Assembly: GCF_047948215.1 (NCBI RefSeq)
Contig: NC_134456.1
Coordinates: 12,487,730-12,551,729, forward strand
DNA length: 64,000 nucleotides
Source: Lycorma delicatula
Lineage: Eukaryota; Arthropoda; Insecta; Hemiptera; Fulgoridae
Direction of reading: 5' to 3'
The translations under genes and the position numbers were made by a program. A model generated the notes under the pieces. That model searched no databases, was not told the DNA's origin, and was given only the letters and a program-made list of their open reading frames with translations. This document shows positions 59,207 through 64,000 of this stretch, in pieces (the first letter of the stretch is position 1; each line of letters begins with the position of its first letter).

Positions 59207-59483
59207 TGAGAAAAACCAGAAACTCGTATACGACAATTAGTGATCCTACAGGAGAGGGAATAAAGTATTTTTTAAGTGTATTTTGTGTTTTTACATAACA
59301 GAACTTGATCATATACACATAATTATACATAAGAAATGATGCAAAAAAGTAAAAAAATAATATTAATGTTAATTTCACATTTTTTTTTTTTTTGTAACTT
59401 ATGAAGTTATGGTTATAATAACTTTAAAAGTATCACACAATAATATGAGGTTTTGGCAGGGTAATTCAATTATAATACGAAGA
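59207..59483 (+). repeat. ~270-bp direct duplication, left copy
   Basis: Shares AGTGTATTTTGTGTTTTT, AAGAAATGATGCA and ATATGAGGTTTTGGCAGGGT with 62719-62984 in the same order and spacing, with substitutions and small indels. Confidence 0.75.
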
Positions 59484-59489
59484 ATATCT

Positions 59490-59628
59490 CTAAAGTAAAG
59501 GCCTTTCACCCAGAGGTCCCGGGTTCGAATCCCGGTCAGGCATGGCATTTTCACAAACGCTACAAATCATTCATCTCATCCTCTGAAGTAATGCTTAACT
59601 GTGGACTCGGAGTTAAAAAAAAAAAAAA
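59490..59628 (+). mobile_element. SINE-B, copy 4
   Basis: AGGCCTTTCACCCAGAGGTC, then a perfect B-box region CGGGTTCGAATCCCGGTCAG, the GGCATTTTCACA body and a 14-base A-run end. Confidence 0.8.
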
Positions 59629-59634
59629 ACCGCT

Positions 59635-60284
59635 AGGAAATTTCTCTTCTTAAGGTTGGCGAACCTGTGTCGATATGGCTATATGATAGTAATGTACACA
59701 CTGCATTGTTATATATAAGTTTTCGCGTTGTATCTTTGATTACGTGTTAGTTATTACGCCATAAAATTGATTGGAAAATGTATGTTGCCACCAACTGTGA
59801 AAAATGTGGAATTACACCTTTTTTAAAGCATCAAAACGTTGAACCGTCTGAAATTCATTCAGCAATTGGTTGCCGCCGTACGGTGATAATGTAATGAATG
59901 AAAGAAACGTCTGAAAATGGTGTGAAAGGTTTAGAAATAACAGAATTAATGTGTTTGATGAAGAACGTCGCGGAAGCCCTCGATAATCACCAAGGACTTG
60001 TTGAAACGCGTCGAAGATTAAATTAGAAAAGATAGTCGCTTAACGATTTCCGACCTGGCCTTTCTTTTACTGATGTTTCAAGACCTGTTATTGGTCGTAT
60101 CGTTCATGACCATTTAGGCTTCATAAAGGTTTGTGTATGTTGGGTGCCGCACGTCTTAACGGAACGTCACAAAAAATCCGAAGGAAATACTTTGGAATTT
60201 TTGGTGAACTACACAGAAAAAGGTAATCAGTTCCTTAATTCAATTGTTATCGACGATAAAAAATGGATTTTGTATTACTTTAAA
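59635..60284 (+). pseudogene. mariner transposase N-terminal half, truncated
   Basis: An ATG at 59779 opens a helix-turn-helix-like region (QNVEPSEIHSAIGCR). Later, in other frames, WCERFRNN, a Leu-Thr-Ile-Ser-Asp-Leu segment, a Trp-Val-Pro-His-Val-Leu-Thr motif, and FLNSIVIDDKKW, where Asp should be the first catalytic residue. Coding similarity stops at 60280, where the next LINE begins. Stops throughout. Confidence 0.75.
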
Positions 60285-62700
60285 TTATTTTGATGTAGAC
60301 AAATTGTATTTCTGACTGAAAGCTCGTTTCACCTGTGCTGTTTGGCATTTTATTTATATCATTGCTCCTGCTTCATCCATCTAATAATTCCGTTTCCAAA
60401 TAATAAAAAATTCTTCTACCTCCATAATCTTTTCATGTCGTATTTTTGTATTCAGTGGTGTTTATATTACATTTAGTTACTTTCATTTTGTTCTTGTTTA
60501 TTTTCATGTGGTAGTTCTTGCATAGACTTCATCCATCCATTCATTGTTGCGTCTAAATTTTTTTTACTCTGCGTTAGAATTACTATATCATTAGCAAATC
60601 GTAGCATCTTCTTTTCACTTTGCATTGTTTCTCTGAATCTAAACTGTTCTTTAATATCATTAACTGCTAATACTATGTAAAGATTAAAAAGTAACAGGGA
60701 TAAGGAACATCCTTCTCTGATTCTCTTTTTTGTTACTGCTTTTTAATTATTAGTGTTACAGTTTGGTTTGTGTAAATGTTAGCAATTGTTTGTCTATATC
60801 TATACGAACCCTTTATTTTTTAAAATGCTGAACATTTTATTCCAATCTATGCTATCAAATGCCTTTTCTAAATCTATAAATGCCATGTATGTTGGTTTTT
60901 TTTTTCTTTAATCTTCCTTCTACTATTAGTATAAGTGCTAAAATTGCTTCCCTTGTCCCCTAAACTTTTCCTGAAATGAAATTGGTCTTCTCCTAATACT
61001 TCTTCCACTCTCCTCTTAATTCTTCTGTATGGAATTCTAGTTAAACATTTTTTATGCATGAGTAGTTAAGCTAACTGTTCTATATTCTTCACATTTATCT
61101 GTTCTTGCTTTTTTTGGTTTCATGACAATACTACTTTTTGAAGTCTGACGGAACTTCCTTTTTTTCATAAATATTTTATGCCAGTTTGAATAACCTACCT
61201 GGCGCTTCCTTACCTGTACTGCGCAGTAATTCTGCAGGTATCCCATCTATCCCAGAAGCCTTTCTCCCATTGAAATCTTTAAATGCTCTATTAAATTCAA
61301 ATCTCAGTACTATATCTCTCTTTTCATCCTCTTCTTCTTCTATAACACCAGTTTCTAATTCATTTCCTCAGTAATACACTTCAACCTTTTCTTTTGTATT
61401 ATAAATCGATGTAGCATCTTATTTAATACATTATTAGATTTTAACTTATGTACCACAAAATTCTCCTTAACTTTTCTGTATGCTCTGTCTATTTTACCAA
61501 TGATCATTTCTCTTTCCACTTCTGTACACTTTTAATAAATCCACTCTTCTTTCGCTAATCTGGACTTCTTGTTTGGAATATTTTTAATTATAGATAGGTC
61601 CTTCTTTATCACTAGCATTCTTATATTTTCTACGCTCATCCATCAGCTGCAATATATCCTCTGATATCCAAGGTTTTCTAACAGTTCTCTTTGTTCCGCC
61701 TAATTTCACTTCTGCTGATTTAAGAGTTTCCTTTTTAACATTCTTCCATTCTTCTTCTATATTTTGTACCTTATCATTTTTACTCAGGCCTCTTGCGATG
61801 TCCTCCTCAAAAATCTTCTTTAACTACTCTTTCTTAAGCTTCTCTAAATTCTAACGATTCATCTTACACTTTTTCTTCAGGTTTTTATACCCCAATCTAC
61901 ATTTCATTATCTCAAAGTTATGGTCACTATCAATGTCTGCTCTTGGACATGCTTTGCAGTCAATGAGTTGATTTCAAAATCTTTGCTTAACCATGATATA
62001 ATCTCTGGTACCTTGCAGTATCACCCAGCTTTTTCTATGTGTTTTTCTTCTATTATGATTTTTAAATTGGGTGTAGGCAATTACTAAATTATACTTCATG
62101 CAAAACTTAATAAGCCGGTCCTCTTTTTCATATTTTTCCCCAGTTTTGAGTTAATTATTCTAAAATCACCTGACCAAAAAATTTTCCTCTTCCAACCAAG
62201 CCTCGCTAATTCCTACTACATCTACTGTACATTTAACCTGCCCATTCTCTTTAAATTTTCTAATCTATCATCCTTTTTTTAAACTTCTAACATTCCCCGC
62301 TCCAACTCGTAGAAAGTTATTTTTTTAATTTTCTGGTGACTCCTTCCTTAGCAGTCCCCATTTGTAGATCTGATCAAGGAACTAGTTTACCTCTAGAGTA
62401 TTTTACAAAGGAAAGCATCTTTGTCACATGAAAATGGAAAGAACTATATTTTCTTGGGAAAAAACAGCTGTAGTTTTCCATTGTTTTCAGCTGCACAGAA
62501 GATTGACAGATGTTGATATGGCCGTTTAAGTCTTCCCAATCTACACTCTTAACAACTGCTGCCTGCTTTCAGGAATCATTCCTTTGTCTGGCTCTCAACA
62601 GATACCACTCTGATATGGTTGCACCTTTGGTGTCCAGCTACTCTGTATCACTGAGCACTCAAGCCCCCCTCACCATCGGCAAGGTCTCATGATTCATAGA
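60285..62700 (-). mobile_element. RTE-like LINE, longest copy (endonuclease to RT)
   Basis: Minus strand, 3'-truncated at 60285. It covers sequence upstream of what copies A and B keep. From 5' to 3': a region with AWLEEENF near 62190; endonuclease end with Ser-Phe-Ala and a Lys-Lys-Lys-rich junction near 61900; a linker with WKNVKKETLKSAEVKLGGTK and a Trp-Ile-Ser-Glu-Asp motif (61640-61760); RT start with EDQFHFRKS (60874-61059); palm motifs near 60600 in damaged form. The part at 62341-62700 has no clear domain and is included by contiguity. Many frameshifts and stops. Confidence 0.75.
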
Positions 62701-62703
62701 GGG

Positions 62704-62730
62704 GGTTCTTCTCATAGAGTGAGAAGAACC
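62704..62730. repeat. hairpin at the LINE/duplication junction
   Basis: GGTTCTTCTCA and TGAGAAGAACC, perfect 11-bp arms with a 5-base loop. Confidence 0.75.
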
Positions 62731-62984
62731 AGAACCTCTTTTGTGACAATTGGTGATTTTATAGGCGAGGGAATAAACTACTTTTTAAGTGTATTTTGTG
62801 TTTTTAAATGACAAATTTCTTCATATACGCATAATTATAAATAAGAAATGATGCAGAAAAGTAAAAAGTTAATTTTACAGTAACTTATGAAGTAAGTAAC
62901 TTAATGAGGTTTATTAAAACTTAGTTTTAAGTGTCACATAATAATATGAGGTTTTGGCAGGGTGATTTAGTTATAATAAAAATG
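62719..62984 (+). repeat. ~270-bp direct duplication, right copy
   Basis: Counterpart of 59207-59483. The two copies bracket a SINE-B, a mariner fragment and a LINE. Confidence 0.75.
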
Positions 62985-63479
62985 ATAATTTATTGAAATA
63001 AATGGCAATTTATTGACACAAAGTTGTAAAAAGAGATATAGAACATTATAAAGTTGTAAAAAATATTTTGTAAAATTTGTAAGTTAAAATACACAATTAC
63101 TACTAAAACAATTAAAACCATAGTCCAGTTGGACTGCCAAAAAAATTAAAAAAATGTATTAAACTGAACTAAAAAAAAGAAAACAAGGTATGGAAATAAA
63201 GGACTAAACATAGTTACGCAGTGTTTAATTAAATCAAATAAAATGGGTGACCAATCAACTTTCAGACAGTTTTAATTTGTTTAAATATTTTTTTCATGTT
63301 GTAGAAATAGCAGGCATTTAAGGTTGTTTAATGATTAAGTTCTCACCAGGTCTTGTATCAATAAGAAAATGTTATCCTTGAGCAAAAATATTTAAATGCA
63401 CTGGGGGGCTCTGAATAGTAATTAATATATATTAAACAGAGAGGGTTTTATTCTTGCTTCTTCTGATGATTAAATATAA
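62985..63479. other. AT-rich non-coding DNA
   Basis: Nothing recognised. Confidence 0.4.
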
Positions 63480-63518
63480 TATGAAGGCAAATATAAAATG
63501 TGATTTTCTACTTTTAAT

Positions 63519-63990
63519 TTAACCGCAGCATGAATAGAGATGTCCAACACAAAGATACTTTTGAATTAATTTAATGTTATGTTTGTCTGATAAAGTAGGA
63601 AGAGTATTAGCTAGAATTGCATTTTTATTTTGATAACAACTATCACTCCAAACAGAAATTTTTAAAAAATCAAAAATTAATTTTGAATGTAATTCAAGAG
63701 ACAAGATGCAAAAATAGAAGCAATTAACTCTCCTTCACTTTCATCCTACCAGTGACACTTGGTGTGATGGGTGTTCAGATCATAAATTGTAAAATTATGA
63801 ATATAATATTTTTTCTTGAAATATAATGCACTGGCGGCAAGGGAAGGTACTAATTTCATGCCTTCTACATCAACTCTTACAAGCATTCATTTACCCTCTA
63901 CTAATTCTATTTTACCATTATCTTTTTCTGTTTGTGCTATCTTGTTAATGTTTATTATATAACACGATGGAAATATTTTTGGTTTCTTAC
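63519..63990 (-). pseudogene. transposase-like fragment with WSD-C-QNKN motif
   Basis: Minus strand in two frames. First, from about 63900: an Arg-Val-Asp-Val-Glu-Gly segment, YYIHNFTIYDLNTHHTKCHW, a stop, then Asp-Glu-Ser-Glu-Gly-Glu-Leu and an Ile-Ala-Ser-Cys-Leu-like helix. Then in the frame 63519-63704: VWSDSCYQNKNAILANTLP and a Lys-Tyr-Leu-x-x-Gly-His end. I recall the same order (Tyr-Asn-Phe-Thr-Ile-Tyr, then Trp-Ser-Asp-x-Cys-x-x-Gln-Asn-Lys-Asn) from a repetitive, transposase-like family annotated as uncharacterised proteins in arthropod genomes; I cannot name it. It has stops and may continue beyond 64000. Confidence 0.55.
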
Positions 63991-64000
63991 ATTCAACAAA

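Noticed and set aside
59635..60284. Fusion of mariner and RT coding sequence
   Set aside because: The coding similarity changes strand and frame at 60280-60300, so these are separate truncated elements lying side by side.
1..64000. CRISPR array, prokaryotic operons or a phage region
   Set aside because: No regularly spaced direct repeats with unique spacers and no compact gene order; introns and animal transposons point to a eukaryotic genome.

Overview
The window is AT-rich eukaryotic DNA, almost certainly from an arthropod and most likely an insect. It holds long introns with GT-AG splice sites, animal-type transposons (mariner, Tc1, hAT, Helitron, several non-LTR retrotransposon groups), tRNA-derived SINEs, a nuclear copy of mitochondrial COX1 and a short (TTAGG)-like run. 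Nothing looks bacterial. The species cannot be fixed from the sequence; a hemipteran is a guess based on the large introns and the repeat load.

One host gene can be supported. It lies on the + strand and runs across most of the window: a proton-coupled amino acid transporter of the SLC36/PAT (pathetic-like) family. Four exons were found by joining splice sites in matching phase: 10930-11094 (5' UTR, short upstream ORF, start codon), 45326-45412, 47474-47624 and 55680-55804. Together they encode about the first 150 residues, a polar N-terminal tail and then the first membrane segments. Intron 1 is about 34 kb, intron 2 about 2.1 kb and intron 3 about 8.1 kb. The remaining exons must lie beyond 64000. 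All four exons are too short to stand out as open reading frames.

The rest is mobile-element debris, mostly inside the introns. 1-10.9 kb (upstream): a SINE broken by an R1/I-like LINE, each with its own target-site duplication, a MITE-like inverted-repeat element, a second LINE tail and two copies of a 680-bp repeat named Repeat C here. 10.1-10.8 kb: a LINE tail just before exon 1. 11-34 kb (intron 1): three SINEs with clean target-site duplications, a nearly intact mariner, an hAT remnant, two RTE-like LINE fragments, a Helitron and R1-like LINE pieces. 34-45 kb: a Jockey-like RT remnant, head-to-head R1-like fragments and a complete but decayed transposon with 160-bp terminal inverted repeats. 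45-55 kb: Tc1, hAT, gag-type ORF1 and RT remnants around exons 2 to 4. 55.8-64 kb: the COX1 numt, two more transposase remnants, a third RTE-like LINE and an arthropod transposase-like fragment at the right edge.

I see no convincing undescribed system. The points most worth checking are the hidden SLC36 gene, the mariner with a mutated third catalytic residue, Repeat C with its inverted termini and a Pol III B-box-like motif, an unidentified coding-like fragment at 15968-16132, and a 270-bp direct duplication flanking 3.2 kb near the right end. No alignments were run; every family call comes from reading motifs.
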